Positions 1-9,338 are shown, numbered from the stretch's first letter. The stretch: 64,000 bases of DNA from Micromonospora citrea (GCF_900090315.1 NZ_FMHZ01000002.1:1032501-1096500), one strand, 5' to 3'. Made by a program: numbers and translations. Notes: generated by a model from the letters alone, not told the origin.

Positions 1-3
1 CGC

Positions 4-1296
4 CTAACCGCGCAGCTCGACCCCGGCGAACGACCGCTTGCCGCGGCGCAGCACCAGGTAACGGCCGTGCAGCAGGTCCTCGGCGCCGACCCTCGCGTCG
101 GTCTCGGTGACCCGCGTGTTGTTCACGTAGGCGCCGCCCTCGGCGATCACCCGGCGGGCCTCCTTCAGGCTGGGGACCAGGCCGGAGTCGCGCAGCAGCC
201 CGGCCACGTCCGGCAGCTCGTCGAGGTGGACGAGGCCCGCCTCGGTCAGCGCGGCGCGCAGCGTCGCCGGCGCGAGCTCCTCCAGGGAGCCCCGGCCGAA
301 GAGCGCCTGGCTGGCGGCGACCACCTGCGCCATCTCCCGTTCGCCGTGCACGAGCGTGGTCAGCTCCTCGGCCAGCGCCCGCTGGGCCGCCCGCGCGGCG
401 GGCCGCTCCGCCGTCTCCTTCTCCAGCGCCTCCAGCTCCTCGCGCGAGCGGAAGCTGAAGTAGCGCAGGTAGCGGCTGACGTCGCGGTCGTCGACGTTGA
501 CCCAGAACTGGTAGAACGCGTACGGGCTGGTCATCTCGGGGTCGAGCCAGATGGCGCCGCCCTCGGTCTTGCCGAACTTCGTCCCGTCCGACTTCGTGAC
601 CAGCGGGGTGGTGAACGCCTGGACGGGGCCGGCCCCGCGCCGACGGATGTAGTCCACCCCGGCGGTGATGTTGCCCCACTGGTCGGAGCCGCCGAACTGG
701 AGCTGGCAGCCGTACCGGCGGTGCAGCTCGAAGAAGTCGTTGGCCTGGAGGAGCTGGTAGCTGAACTCGGTGAAGCTGATCCCGCTCTCCAGTCGCGCCC
801 TGACCACCTCCCGGGCGAGCATCTTGTTGACCGGGAAGTGCTTGCCGACGTCGCGGAGGAACTCGACCACCGACATCTCGCCGGTCCAGTCGAGGTTGTT
901 GACCAGCCGCGCGGCGTTCTCCCCCTCGTACGAGACGAACGGGGCGAGCTGGTCGCGGATCCGGGCCACCCAGCCGGCGACCACCTCGGGCGGGTTGAGG
1001 GTGCGCTCGGCGCTCTCCTTCGGGTCGCCGATCTGGCCGGTCGCGCCGCCGACGAGCAGCAGCGGCCGGTGCCCGGCGAGCTGGAGCCGACGGGCCGTGG
1101 CGACCTGCATGAGATGGCCGACGTGCAGGCTCGGCGCGGTCGGGTCGAAGCCCACATAGAAAGCGGCGGCACCGCCGTCGAGCAGCGGGCGCAGCTCGTC
1201 GAGGCCGGTGGAGTCCTGGATCAGGCCACGCCACCGCAGGTCATCGGTCAGGGAGTCCCGCCCGGATGGCGGGAGGCTGCTGTCGGTCACGGTCAC
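4..1296 (-). CDS. tyrS: Tyrosyl-tRNA synthetase
   Basis: Charges tRNA-Tyr with tyrosine in the cytoplasm. The 430-residue product has the usual class I layout: a Rossmann catalytic domain with the HIGH-type motif HVGH at about 58-61, the KMSKS-type loop KFGKT at about 240-244, and a C-terminal S4-like RNA-binding domain from about 365. Length is normal for the bacterial TyrS family. The start is a GTG preceded by GGGGGAGA at a good distance. The gene reads leftward and its stop lies within the first bases of the window, so it is complete. No T-box or other leader is visible in the short upstream gap. Confidence 0.97.
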   Translation of the reverse strand: MTVTDSSLPPSGRDSLTDDLRWRGLIQDSTGLDELRPLLDGGAAAFYVGFDPTAPSLHVGHLMQVATARRLQLAGHRPLLLVGGATGQIGDPKESAERTLNPPEVVAGWVARIRDQLAPFVSYEGENAARLVNNLDWTGEMSVVEFLRDVGKHFPVNKMLAREVVRARLESGISFTEFSYQLLQANDFFELHRRYGCQLQFGGSDQWGNITAGVDYIRRRGAGPVQAFTTPLVTKSDGTKFGKTEGGAIWLDPEMTSPYAFYQFWVNVDDRDVSRYLRYFSFRSREELEALEKETAERPAARAAQRALAEELTTLVHGEREMAQVVAASQALFGRGSLEELAPATLRAALTEAGLVHLDELPDVAGLLRDSGLVPSLKEARRVIAEGGAYVNNTRVTETDARVGAEDLLHGRYLVLRRGKRSFAGVELRG

Positions 1297-1367
1297 CGAT
1301 TCTCCCCCATGACGGGGCGTCGACCGTAGCGGGTTTGCCGCGCCGGGCGGCGTAGGCTGGCGAAACC

Positions 1368-1778
1368 ATGATCGGGAAGGGGAACGCGGTGGAGATGCCG
1401 GATCTGTCGGGCGGCTTCGTCGCCCTGCTCGGCCTCACGTTCGACGAGGTCGGCGGGGACCGCGTGGTGATCCGCTGGAAGGTCCGCCCCGAGCTGCACC
1501 AGCCGTTCGGCATCCAGCACGGCGGCGTCTACTGCGCGGTGGTCGAGACGGCCGCCAGCGTCGGCGGGTCGCTGTGGCTGGGCGACCGTGGCCGGGTCGT
1601 CGGCGTGTCGAACCAGACGGACTTCCTGCGCGCGGTCCGCGAGGGCGAACTGACCGCCGTCGGCACGCCCGTGCACCGGGGGCGCAGCCAGCAGCTCTGG
1701 CAGGTGGAGATCACCGACGCCGACGGCCGGCTCGTGGCACGGGGTCAGGTGCGGCTGCAGAACCTCGCCCCGGCCTGA
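1368..1778 (+). CDS. PaaI-like hotdog-fold thioesterase
   Basis: A 136-residue protein of the PaaI/YbgC hotdog thioesterase type, expected to hydrolyse acyl-CoA thioesters. The diagnostic segment is the [14 protein letters not shown] stretch at about 46-60, which corresponds to the family helix carrying the catalytic region, followed by [12 protein letters not shown]. The substrate cannot be told from sequence. The GTG at 1389 has a better placed AAGGGG ribosome site than the ATG at 1368, so the true protein may be seven residues shorter. It is divergent from tyrS across a 71-bp gap. Confidence 0.85.
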   Translation: MIGKGNAVEMPDLSGGFVALLGLTFDEVGGDRVVIRWKVRPELHQPFGIQHGGVYCAVVETAASVGGSLWLGDRGRVVGVSNQTDFLRAVREGELTAVGTPVHRGRSQQLWQVEITDADGRLVARGQVRLQNLAPA

Positions 1779-1783
1779 TCCGA

Positions 1784-1868
1784 CGCGGCCGGGAAACCGG
1801 CGCGGCCGGGAAACCGGCGCGGCCGGGAAACCGGCGCGGCCGGGAAACCGGCGCGGCCGGGAAGCCGA
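1784..1868 (+). repeat. 17-bp tandem repeat, about five copies
   Basis: Four perfect copies of CGCGGCCGGGAAACCGG start at 1784, 1801, 1818 and 1835, followed by a degenerate copy at 1852. It fills the gap between the convergent thioesterase and CNNM-type genes. Each unit can form a small CCGG-based hairpin. No function is evident; it is probably a slippage-derived minisatellite. Confidence 0.9.
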
Positions 1869-1947
1869 CGCGGCCTGGGACGTCCGGCCGGGACACCCGG
1901 GGAGCGCGGCGACGTGCGTGTCGCGCCGGCTCGCCGCGAGACGCCGG

Positions 1948-3264
1948 TCAGCCGCGGGCCTCGTCCAGCGTCGGCTCCTCGGCCTCGTCAGGCGCGGCGG
2001 GCCGGCGCAGCCGGACGCCGGTGATCGCGCGGTGGTCGATGCCGGTCACCTCCAGCTCCCAGCCGTCGACGCTGACGCTCTCCCCCGCGACGGTGGGGAT
2101 GTGCCCGAGGCAGGTGAGGACCAGCCCGGCGATGGTGGTGTAGTCGCCGGCGGGGCGGCCGGGCAGCTCCACGCCGACGTCGGGTAGGTCGTGCACGGGG
2201 AAGGTGCCGGGGAGCAGCAGGGCGCCGTCCGGCTCGGTGCGCACGGCCCGCACGTCCCGGTCGGTCTCGTCGTAGATCTCCCCGACGATCTCCTCGAGGA
2301 TGTCCTCCAGGGTGACGATCCCGTCGACCGCGCCCCGCTCGTCGACCACCAGGGCGATGTGCTGCCGTTCGGCCTTGAACTGGCGCAGCGCGTCCACGAC
2401 CGGCAGCGAGTCCGGCAGCAGCATCGGCGGGCGCACGCACTCGTCGACCGGGCGGTCGTCGCGGACGCCCACCAGGTCGCGCAGGTGGATCACCCCGACC
2501 GCGTCGTCCAGGCCGCCGTGCCGGGTCACGGGCGCCCGGGAGTGGCCGGTGGCGGCCAGCAGCAGCCGCGCGGACTCCGCGGTGGTCCCGCTGTCGAGCG
2601 TGAAGACCTGCAACCGGGGTACGAGCACCGCCTTGAGCTGCCGGTCGGCGATCTCCACCGCCCCGGCGATGATGGTCCGCTGTTCCTTGGTGAAGCCGTG
2701 GTTGCCGGAGACGATGTCCCGCAGCTCGTCGGGGCCGATCTCGTCGGGCTCGTGCTTCGGGTTGAGCCCGACCAGGCGTACGACGAGGTCGCTGGTGGCG
2801 CCGAGGGCCCAGACCGCCGGGCGGGTGATGCTGGCCAGCAGGTCCAGCGGGCGGGCCACGAGCAGCGCCCACCGCTCGGCGGCCTGCATGGCGATCCGCT
2901 TGGGGGCCAGCTCGCCGAAGACCAGGGTGACGAAGGTCAGCGCCAGGGTGACCACCACGATCGCGACGGTCTCGGCGGCGCCGCCCAGCGCGGACAGCAG
3001 CGGCACCAGGGGCCTGGCCAGCGACACGGCCGCCGCGGCGGAGGCCAGGAAGCCGGCGAGGGTGATGCCGATCTGGATGGTGGCGAGGAACCGGTTCGGA
3101 TCCTTGGCGAGGCGGGCCAGCACCCGGCCGGCCCGGCTGGCGCGCTCCAGCCGCTGGATCTGGCTGTCCCGCAGCGAGACCAGCGCCATCTCGCTGCCCG
3201 CGAAGACCGCGTTGAGGACGACCAGGACGCCTACCAGGGCCAGTTGGCTCCAGATGCTCTGCAC
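1948..3264 (-). CDS. CNNM/CorC-type membrane protein with CBS pair
   Basis: Member of the DUF21 (CNNM/CorB) family, whose members are linked to divalent cation, mainly magnesium, transport or homeostasis. The 438 residues contain an N-terminal DUF21 transmembrane domain with several hydrophobic segments (about 1-200), a pair of CBS nucleotide-binding domains (about 205-330, including the segment VDGIVTLEDILEEIVGEI typical of the family) and a C-terminal CorC/HlyC domain (about 345-425). The start is a GTG with GAGGAGA upstream. Often annotated as hemolysin, but no toxin role is implied. A hairpin at 3287-3304 separates it from the gene upstream. Confidence 0.93.
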   Translation of the reverse strand: MQSIWSQLALVGVLVVLNAVFAGSEMALVSLRDSQIQRLERASRAGRVLARLAKDPNRFLATIQIGITLAGFLASAAAAVSLARPLVPLLSALGGAAETVAIVVVTLALTFVTLVFGELAPKRIAMQAAERWALLVARPLDLLASITRPAVWALGATSDLVVRLVGLNPKHEPDEIGPDELRDIVSGNHGFTKEQRTIIAGAVEIADRQLKAVLVPRLQVFTLDSGTTAESARLLLAATGHSRAPVTRHGGLDDAVGVIHLRDLVGVRDDRPVDECVRPPMLLPDSLPVVDALRQFKAERQHIALVVDERGAVDGIVTLEDILEEIVGEIYDETDRDVRAVRTEPDGALLLPGTFPVHDLPDVGVELPGRPAGDYTTIAGLVLTCLGHIPTVAGESVSVDGWELEVTGIDHRAITGVRLRRPAAPDEAEEPTLDEARG

Positions 3265-3286
3265 GCCCGGATCTCCTCACGCGGAC

Positions 3287-3304
3287 CGGTGCCCCTCGGC
3301 ACCG
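3287..3304 (-). terminator. Short hairpin between two leftward genes
   Basis: CGGTGCC and GGCACCG form a 7-bp stem around a 4-base loop. It lies downstream of the YgjV-like gene and just upstream of the CNNM-type gene, so it may end the former transcript. There is no U-run, which is common in high-GC actinobacteria. Confidence 0.4.
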
Positions 3305-3381
3305 CCGGCCGAGGGCCGACCGGCGTAGGCCGTTCTGTGCCCACCGGGCCGGCCGGTGAATCCTCGGCGGCCCGGAAGTGC

Positions 3382-4026
3382 TCAGGCTCGCTCGGGGGCC
3401 GGCGAAGCCGGCAGATCCAGCACGTACGAGCGGCCCTCGGGGCGGAACCCGAGCCGGTGGTAGTAGGGGGCGACCATGCCGGGCGGGGTGACCACGCGGC
3501 GGAAGCCCCGGTCGGTGAAGAGGCGGCTGCGCCGGTAGACGAACTCGCCCGGGGTGAAGTCCCGGAACCGGCGGGTGACGTAGTCGAGGTCGACCTGCGC
3601 CACGCCGTCGGGTTCGGCGTGCGACAGCACCACGCCGACCACCTCGTCGGCCCGCAGGACGAGGAAGGCGGAACGCTCGGCGGAGGTGCCGGGCGGCCAG
3701 CGGAAACCGGGGTTGAACCGGGCGATGTCGGCGGCGTGCACGCGCAGCGTGTGGGCCAGGAACTGGTCGTCTACGCCGACCTCCACGACCTGGTAGGTCG
3801 CGTCGTCGTGGCGGGTGGCGAGCATGGCGCGCAGATACCAGACGTTGATCACGGCCAGCACGACGTTCAGCCCGACCATCGGCCAGACCTGCACCGCGGC
3901 GTTGTAACCGATCAGGATCAGACAACCGAGCAGGTTCAGGGCGCGTAGCCGCAGGATGCGTGTCTGCAGCAGCGACCAGACCAGCAGCGCCGAGCCGGTC
4001 CAGCCGATCAGTTCCAGCCAGTTCAC
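3382..4026 (-). CDS. YgjV-like membrane segment fused to a GNAT-like domain
   Basis: 214 residues in two parts. Residues about 1-70 form two or three membrane helices (WLELIGWTGSALLVWSLLQ, then LLGCLILIGYNAAVQV and VGLNVVLAVINVWYL) like the small YgjV/ImpA-type inner-membrane proteins. Residues about 85-205 look like an acetyltransferase (GNAT) fold ending in the typical APYYHRLGFRPEG segment. The substrate is unknown. The start ATG is 46 bp beyond the stop of the next leftward gene. The combination suggests a membrane-anchored acyltransferase, but no catalytic assignment can be made. Confidence 0.75.
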   Translation of the reverse strand: MNWLELIGWTGSALLVWSLLQTRILRLRALNLLGCLILIGYNAAVQVWPMVGLNVVLAVINVWYLRAMLATRHDDATYQVVEVGVDDQFLAHTLRVHAADIARFNPGFRWPPGTSAERSAFLVLRADEVVGVVLSHAEPDGVAQVDLDYVTRRFRDFTPGEFVYRRSRLFTDRGFRRVVTPPGMVAPYYHRLGFRPEGRSYVLDLPASPAPERA

Positions 4027-4087
4027 CCCGCGAGAGTAGTGGCCGCCCTGGTCAGGCCGCTCGGTGGGCGGTGGCGCGCGGGGCGGC

Positions 4088-4570
4088 TCACCGGTCGGCG
4101 AGCTCCAGCACCCACTCCTCCACCTCGGTGCCGCGGGCGTTGGCGTACCCCTTGTCCTCGCCGGTGACGACGAAGCCGCACTTGCGCAGCACGGCGAGGG
4201 AGGCGCGGTTGTCCTTGGCGGCGCGGGCGTGCACGGGCCGCCGCGGCAGCTCGCGCAGCAGGGCGGTCAGCGCCGCCGTGGCGTGCCCCCGGCCCCAGCG
4301 CCGCGGGTCGATCCAGTAGCTGACCTCGGTCTTGTCGTCGACCGGGAAGGCGGTCACGTAGCCGACCACCTCGTCGCCGACGACCGCCGTGCGGGCGACG
4401 ATCCGCTCGTCGGCGCGCAGCCGGCGCCAGTGCGCGTCGAACCGGGCGCGATCGGCCGGGTCCTCCGGGCCGAAGGCTGCCATCCAGTTGGCCTCGGCGT
4501 CCTGCTGGTGGCTGAAGAAGGCGGGCAGGTCGTCGTCGCGCACGGGGCGCAGGCGCAGGTCGGCGGTCAC
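4088..4570 (-). CDS. GNAT family N-acetyltransferase
   Basis: 160-residue single-domain GCN5-related acetyltransferase, RimJ/RimL-like in its start (LRLRPVRDDDLPAFF). It carries the acetyl-CoA-binding region RRWGRGHATAALTALL at about 92-108 and the later NRASLAVLRKCGFV helix typical of ribosomal-protein or small-molecule acetylases. The target cannot be predicted. It lies upstream of the YgjV/GNAT fusion gene in the same direction, so they may share a transcript, and is divergent from ppdK. Confidence 0.88.
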   Translation of the reverse strand: MTADLRLRPVRDDDLPAFFSHQQDAEANWMAAFGPEDPADRARFDAHWRRLRADERIVARTAVVGDEVVGYVTAFPVDDKTEVSYWIDPRRWGRGHATAALTALLRELPRRPVHARAAKDNRASLAVLRKCGFVVTGEDKGYANARGTEVEEWVLELADR

Positions 4571-4602
4571 CGCCCGAGGATAGGGCCGGGGGCCGACATT
4601 CC

Positions 4603-4616
4603 GGGACCTCCGGCCC
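4603..4616. promoter_or_regulatory. DosR/DevR-like box upstream of ppdK
   Basis: The 14-mer GGGACCTCCGGCCC lies 97 bp before the ppdK start. It fits the GGGAC-N4-GTCCC palindrome of actinobacterial DosR/DevR sites with one arm changed to GGCCC. It is the exact reverse complement of the 14-mer at 8157-8170 in front of the alcohol dehydrogenase. Function is inferred. Confidence 0.5.
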
Positions 4617-4712
4617 GGTCGACGTCCCGTCCGGCCCTGTCGGGCGCGGTGGCCGCGTTGCTACCAACGAGGAGGGACGACGTTCCCGGCGGACGCGGAG
4701 GAGGCCGGCATC

Positions 4713-7370
4713 ATGGCGAAGTACGTCTACGACTTCATCGAGGGCGACCGGAGCAGAGCCGACCTGCTCGGCGGCAAGGGCGCCAACCTGGCCGAGATGA
4801 CCCGGCTGGGGCTGCCGGTGCCGCCCGGATTCACGGTCACCACCGAGGCGTGCCGGGCGTACCTGGCCGAGGGGCAGCCGCCGGTGGGGCTGTTCGACGA
4901 GGTGAACGCGCACCTGCGGGAGGTCGAGGCGCGGCTGGACCGTCGGCTCGGCGACCCCCGCGACCCGCTGCTGCTGGCCGTCCGCTCCGGTGGGCGGTAC
5001 TCGATGCCGGGCATGATGGAGACGATCCTGGACATCGGGCTCAACGACACGACGGTGGCGGGGCTGGCCGCGCAGAGCGGCGATCCCCGCTTCGCCTGGG
5101 ACTCCTACCGCCGGCTGATCCAGATGTTCGGCCGCACCGTCCACGGCGTGCCGGCCGAGGAGTTCGAGCGGGAGCTGGCGGCGGTGCGCGCCACGGCCGG
5201 GCCGGCGGGACCGGACGCGGCGCAGCTGCGGGCGCTGGTCGAGACGTACAAGAAGGTGTTCGCGGCGCAGGTGGGGCACGACTTCCCGCAGGCCCCGCAC
5301 GAGCAGCTCTACCTCGCCGTCCGGGCGGTGTTCGAGTCGTGGAACTCCGAGCGGGCGGTGCTCTACCGCCGGCAGGAGCACATCCCGGGCGACCTGGGCA
5401 CGGCGGTCACCGTGATGGCGATGGTGTTCGGCAACCTCGGCCCGGACTCGGGCACCGGGGTCGCGTTCACCCGCGACCCCGCGACCGGGCAGCCCGGCGT
5501 CTACGGCGACTACCTCGTCGACGCGCAGGGCGAGGACGTGGTGGCCGGCATCCGCAACACGGTCGCGCTGCCGGAGCTGGAGCGGATCGACCCGGCCAGC
5601 TACCGCCGCCTGACGGAGATCATGGTGACGCTGGAGCGGCACTACCGCGACCTCTGCGACGTCGAGTTCACCGTCGAGCGTGGGCGGCTGTGGATGCTCC
5701 AGACGCGGGTCGGCAAGCGGACCCCGGCGGCGGCGTTCGTGATCGCCGCGCAGCTCGTCGACGAGGGGTTGATCACCCTGGACGAGGCGCTGCACCGGGT
5801 CACCGGGGCGCAACTGGCCCAGCTGATGTTCCCCGCCTTCGACCTCGCCGCCGCGCCGGCGCCGCTGGCCACCGGGGTGGGCGCCTCGCCGGGCGCGGCG
5901 GTGGGCCGGGTGGTCTTCGACTCCGCTGCCGCCGCGGCGGCCACCGAGCCGGTGATCCTGGTCCGCCCGGAGACCAACCCGGACGACCTGCCCGGCATGA
6001 TCGCCGCGCGGGGGGTGCTCACCTCGCGCGGCGGGAAGACCTCGCACGCGGCCGTGGTGGCCCGTGGCATGGGGCGGACCTGCGTGTGCGGGGCCGACGC
6101 GCTGCGGATCGACCCGGAGCGCGGAGAGTTCACCGTCGGCGACCGGGTGGTGCGCGCCGGCGACGTGATCTCCATCGACGGCACCACCGGCCGGGTCTAC
6201 CCGGGACGGGTGCCGGTGCGGCCCTCCCCCGTCGCGCGCTACCTCGCCGGTGAGCTGGCACCCGAGGGCGACCGCCTCGTCACCGCCGTGCACCGGCTGC
6301 TCTCGCACGCCGACGCGGTCCGCCGGCTGGGCGTACGTGCCAACGCGGACACCCCGGACGACGCGCGGCGGGCACGCGAGCTGGGGGCCGCCGGGATCGG
6401 GCTCTGCCGCACCGAGCACATGTTCCTCGGCGCCCGGCGGGAGCTGGTGGAGCGGCTGATCCTGGCCGAGGACCCGGCCGAGCGGGACGCCGCCCTGGAC
6501 GCGCTGCTGCCGTTGCAGCGAGCGGACTTCGAGGGGATCCTCGCCGCGATGGACGGGCTGCCGGTCACCGTCCGGCTGCTCGACCCGCCGCTGCACGAGT
6601 TCCTGCCCCCGCTGCACGAGCTGACCGCCCGGGTGGCCCGCGCCGAGGCGCGGGGCGAGGACCCGGGCCGCGACGGCACGCTGCTGGCCGCGGTACGCCG
6701 GATGCACGAGAGCAACCCGATGCTCGGCCTGCGCGGCGTGCGGCTCGGCCTGGTGGTGCCCGGCCTGTTCGCCATGCAGGTGCGGGCCGTCGCCGAGGCC
6801 GCGGCGCGGCGGGTCCGCGCCGGCGGCGAGCCGCGGCCGGAGATCATGGTGCCGCTGGTCGGCGACGTCCGGGAGCTGGCCGCCGTGCGCGCCGAGGCGG
6901 CGGCGGTGCTGGCGGGTGTGCCGGGGATCCCGCCGATCCCGGTCGGCACGATGATCGAGACGCCGCGCGCCGCGCTGACCGCCGGCGAGATCGCCGCCGA
7001 GGCGCACTTCTTCTCCTTCGGCACCAACGACCTGACCCAGACCACCTGGGCGTTCTCCCGTGACGACGTGGAGGGCTCGTTCTTCGGCACCTACCTGGAG
7101 CGCGGCGTGTTCGGCGTCTCCCCGTTCGAGACCGTCGACGCCAAGGGGGTCGGCCGGCTGGTGCGGCTGGCCGTGGCCGAGGGGCGGGCCGCCCGCCCGG
7201 AGCTGACCGTCGGCGTCTGCGGGGAGCACGGGGGCGACCCCGACTCGATCGGCTTCTTCGCCGACGCCGGCCTGGACTACGTCTCCTGCTCGCCGTACCG
7301 GGTGCCGATCGCCCGGCTGGCGGCCGGGCAGGCCGCCACCGGGGGCGGCGCCGTCCCCGACTCCCGCTAG
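4713..7370 (+). CDS. ppdK: Pyruvate, phosphate dikinase
   Basis: Interconverts pyruvate, ATP and Pi with PEP, AMP and PPi in the cytoplasm. At 885 residues it has the full-length family layout: N-terminal ATP-grasp domain with the LGGKGANLAEM start, central swivelling phosphohistidine domain with TSHAAVVARGMGR (catalytic His about 445), and C-terminal PEP/pyruvate TIM barrel with VGVCGEHGGDP (catalytic Cys about 836). The ATG has a GGAGGAGG region just upstream. It is followed within 15 bases by a small membrane protein gene and then by fermentation genes, and is preceded by a DosR-like box. The setting suggests pyrophosphate-linked glycolysis or gluconeogenesis under low oxygen. Confidence 0.97.
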   Translation: MAKYVYDFIEGDRSRADLLGGKGANLAEMTRLGLPVPPGFTVTTEACRAYLAEGQPPVGLFDEVNAHLREVEARLDRRLGDPRDPLLLAVRSGGRYSMPGMMETILDIGLNDTTVAGLAAQSGDPRFAWDSYRRLIQMFGRTVHGVPAEEFERELAAVRATAGPAGPDAAQLRALVETYKKVFAAQVGHDFPQAPHEQLYLAVRAVFESWNSERAVLYRRQEHIPGDLGTAVTVMAMVFGNLGPDSGTGVAFTRDPATGQPGVYGDYLVDAQGEDVVAGIRNTVALPELERIDPASYRRLTEIMVTLERHYRDLCDVEFTVERGRLWMLQTRVGKRTPAAAFVIAAQLVDEGLITLDEALHRVTGAQLAQLMFPAFDLAAAPAPLATGVGASPGAAVGRVVFDSAAAAAATEPVILVRPETNPDDLPGMIAARGVLTSRGGKTSHAAVVARGMGRTCVCGADALRIDPERGEFTVGDRVVRAGDVISIDGTTGRVYPGRVPVRPSPVARYLAGELAPEGDRLVTAVHRLLSHADAVRRLGVRANADTPDDARRARELGAAGIGLCRTEHMFLGARRELVERLILAEDPAERDAALDALLPLQRADFEGILAAMDGLPVTVRLLDPPLHEFLPPLHELTARVARAEARGEDPGRDGTLLAAVRRMHESNPMLGLRGVRLGLVVPGLFAMQVRAVAEAAARRVRAGGEPRPEIMVPLVGDVRELAAVRAEAAAVLAGVPGIPPIPVGTMIETPRAALTAGEIAAEAHFFSFGTNDLTQTTWAFSRDDVEGSFFGTYLERGVFGVSPFETVDAKGVGRLVRLAVAEGRAARPELTVGVCGEHGGDPDSIGFFADAGLDYVSCSPYRVPIARLAAGQAATGGGAVPDSR

Positions 7371-7382
7371 GAGGTGTCCGCG

Positions 7383-7853
7383 ATGACCGCCATCCTCAAC
7401 CCCACCGGGCCCGCCCCGTTCACGCCGCCGGCCCGCCCGGTTCCCGCGCCGGCCGCACCGCCGGCCCGCGACGCCACGCCCCCGCCGGCGCCGGTTCCCG
7501 TGCCGGTGGGGCCGGTGCTGGAGCTGCCGGGCACGCCCACGGCGGCGCTGGTGCCGGTGACCCACCGGGGCCGCCCGGTCGGCGCGTTCGTCCTGCACGG
7601 CGGTCGGGTCCGCTACCGGCCCGTGTTCGACCCGGACCGGCTGCTCGGCGCGGCCGCCGGGGTGCTCGCCGTCGGTCTGGCCGCCGCCGGGGTGGCGGCG
7701 CTGGGCCGGCGCCGGCCGCCGGCCATCGGCGCGCTCAGCATGGGGCCGGGCGGCTGGGTCAGCCTCAAGGGCCTGCCCCTCCCGGCGCCACGGGCGCCCC
7801 GTCCGTGGTGGGCCCGGGCGCTGCGCGCCCGCCGGCTGGTGGTCGAACGCTGA
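7383..7853 (+). CDS. Small proline-rich single-span membrane protein, unknown function
   Basis: About 156 residues from the ATG at 7383, which has a perfectly placed GGAGG overlapping the end of ppdK; a GTG at 7374 would add three residues. Residues 1-55 are Pro/Ala-rich and probably disordered, then a short beta-rich segment (THRGRPVGAFVLHGGRVRYRPVF), one hydrophobic helix (LLGAAAGVLAVGLAAAGVAAL) and a basic tail. No family was recognised. It is translationally close to ppdK and ends just before a row of strong hairpins, so it probably shares the ppdK transcript. Confidence 0.7.
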   Translation: MTAILNPTGPAPFTPPARPVPAPAAPPARDATPPPAPVPVPVGPVLELPGTPTAALVPVTHRGRPVGAFVLHGGRVRYRPVFDPDRLLGAAAGVLAVGLAAAGVAALGRRRPPAIGALSMGPGGWVSLKGLPLPAPRAPRPWWARALRARRLVVER

Positions 7854-7857
7854 GCCC

Positions 7858-7969
7858 GCGGGCGCCGGAGCGCTCCGGCGCCCGCACACCGGCCGCACCC
7901 CGGTGCGGCCCCGCTGTCCCGGCACGACGCGGCCGTCCACCCCCGCCGGCCGCGTCGTCCGGGACAGCG
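7858..7969. terminator. Row of three strong hairpins in the 404-bp ppdK-adh gap
   Basis: Hairpin 1 is a perfect 28-nt palindrome at 7858-7885. Hairpin 2 pairs GGCCGCACC (7891-7899) with GGTGCGGCC (7902-7910). Hairpin 3 pairs 7912-7935 with 7947-7969 over 23 base pairs with one bulged base and an 11-base loop. They begin five bases after the stop of the small membrane protein gene, so they probably end that transcript or protect its 3' end. The rest of the gap, to 8257, holds a DosR-like box at 8157-8170 and no credible gene. Confidence 0.7.
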
Positions 7970-8156
7970 CCATGCCCCCGGACGCCCCCGGCGACCCGGC
8001 TGCCGACGCGCGCGCCGGGCCGGCACCGCGCCCGGCCGGCACCGCGCCGGGCCGACCGGCCAGCATCCCTCCGCGCCGGGCCCGGCCGACGCGTCCGGTG
8101 CGGGCTCGCGCGGCGACGCCGGTCACGGACGCCCCGGCGACCGGCCCGGTCGGTGG

Positions 8157-8170
8157 GGGCCGGAGGTCCC
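8157..8170. promoter_or_regulatory. DosR/DevR-like box upstream of the alcohol dehydrogenase
   Basis: GGGCCGGAGGTCCC, 88 bp before the adh start, is the exact reverse complement of the box before ppdK. A partly overlapping GTCCCGG-G-CCGGGAC palindrome lies at 8166-8180. The likely role is hypoxia-linked activation; this is inferred from sequence and neighbours. Confidence 0.5.
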
Positions 8171-8257
8171 GGGCCGGGACGGTCCTGCGCCTCTGCCCCG
8201 GTCCGGCCCCGGCCGGCACGCTGGTGGTGGAAGCGAGACACGAGCTGGGAGGCCCCG

Positions 8258-9268
8258 ATGCGCGCCACGGTTGTCACCGCGTTCGACCGTCCACTGGAGA
8301 TCTTCGACGTGCCGGTGCCGGAGCCCGGGCCCGGCCAGGTGCTGGTCCGGATCGAGGCCAGCGGCCTGTGCCACACCGACATCCACGCCGCCCGCGGCGA
8401 CTGGCCGGTCAAGCCGAACCCGCCCTTCGTCCCGGGCCACGAGGGCGTCGGCATCGTCGAGCGGATCGGCCCCGGGGTCACCGAGCACGCCGTCGGCGAC
8501 CGGGTCGCGCTGCCCTGGCTCGGCTGGGCCTGCGGCACCTGCGAGTACTGCGTCACCGGCTGGGAGACGCTGTGCGAGTCCCAGCGCAACACCGGCTACG
8601 CCATCGACGGCGCGCACGCCGAGTACGCCCTCGCGTCGGCCCGCTACGCGGTCCGGGTGCCGGCCGGCGTCGACCCGGTCGAGGCGGCCCCGCTGACCTG
8701 CGCCGGCGTCACGACGTACAAGGCGGTCCGGGTGGCCGGGGTGCGGCCCGGCGAGCGGGTGGCGATCTTCGGCATCGGCGGCCTCGGCCACCTCGCCCAG
8801 CAGTACGCCCAGTTGCACGGCGCCGAGACGGTGGCCGTGGACGTCACCGAGGAGAAGCTGGCCCTGGCCACCTCCCTCGGCGCGACGCACACGGTCGACG
8901 CCGCCCGGGTCGACCCGGTCGAGGCGATCACCGCCCTCGGCGGCGTCGACGTGGCGGTCGTGCTGGCCGCCAGCCCGACCGTGATCGCGCAGGCGCACGC
9001 CTGCCTGCGTCGCGGCGGCCGGCTGGTGCTGGTCTCGCTGCCGAAGGACAACACGATGAGCCTGCCGGTCTTCGAGACCGTCCTGAAGGGGATCACCGTG
9101 ATCGGCTCGATCGTCGGCACCCGCGCCGACCTGGCGGAGGTGTTCCGCCTGCACTCGGCCGGCCGCACCCGGGTCGTCCACGAGGTGCGCAAGCTCGACG
9201 AGATCAACGAGGCGATCGAGGACGTGCTCGCCGGGCGGGTCGCCGCCCGGCTGGTGCTCCAGCCCTGA
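8258..9268 (+). CDS. Zinc-dependent alcohol dehydrogenase
   Basis: Medium-chain dehydrogenase of the AdhP/Adh1 type, 336 residues, expected to reduce acetaldehyde or other aldehydes with NAD(P)H. Catalytic zinc ligands are Cys 38 (GLCHTD) and His 61 (PGHEGVG). The structural zinc cluster is the CGTCEYC...C segment at about 91-105. The Rossmann dinucleotide motif is GIGGLGH at about 170. The start ATG at 8258 has GGGAGG upstream; longer readings of this frame are not supported. Between ppdK and pflB, it fits a fermentative role in reoxidising NADH. Confidence 0.95.
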   Translation: MRATVVTAFDRPLEIFDVPVPEPGPGQVLVRIEASGLCHTDIHAARGDWPVKPNPPFVPGHEGVGIVERIGPGVTEHAVGDRVALPWLGWACGTCEYCVTGWETLCESQRNTGYAIDGAHAEYALASARYAVRVPAGVDPVEAAPLTCAGVTTYKAVRVAGVRPGERVAIFGIGGLGHLAQQYAQLHGAETVAVDVTEEKLALATSLGATHTVDAARVDPVEAITALGGVDVAVVLAASPTVIAQAHACLRRGGRLVLVSLPKDNTMSLPVFETVLKGITVIGSIVGTRADLAEVFRLHSAGRTRVVHEVRKLDEINEAIEDVLAGRVAARLVLQP

Positions 9269-9275
9269 CCACGGT

Positions 9276-9306
9276 GCCCGGCCGCCTGTCCCGAGGGCGG
9301 CCGGGC
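9276..9306 (+). terminator. Hairpin between adh and pflB
   Basis: GCCCGGCCGCC (9276-9286) pairs with GGCGGCCGGGC (9296-9306) in an 11-bp stem with a 9-base loop, 8 bp after the adh stop. It may terminate adh transcripts or set a ratio between adh and pflB. Confidence 0.55.
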
Positions 9307-9338
9307 GCCACCCCACCGACGCCCGGAAGGGACCGGAC

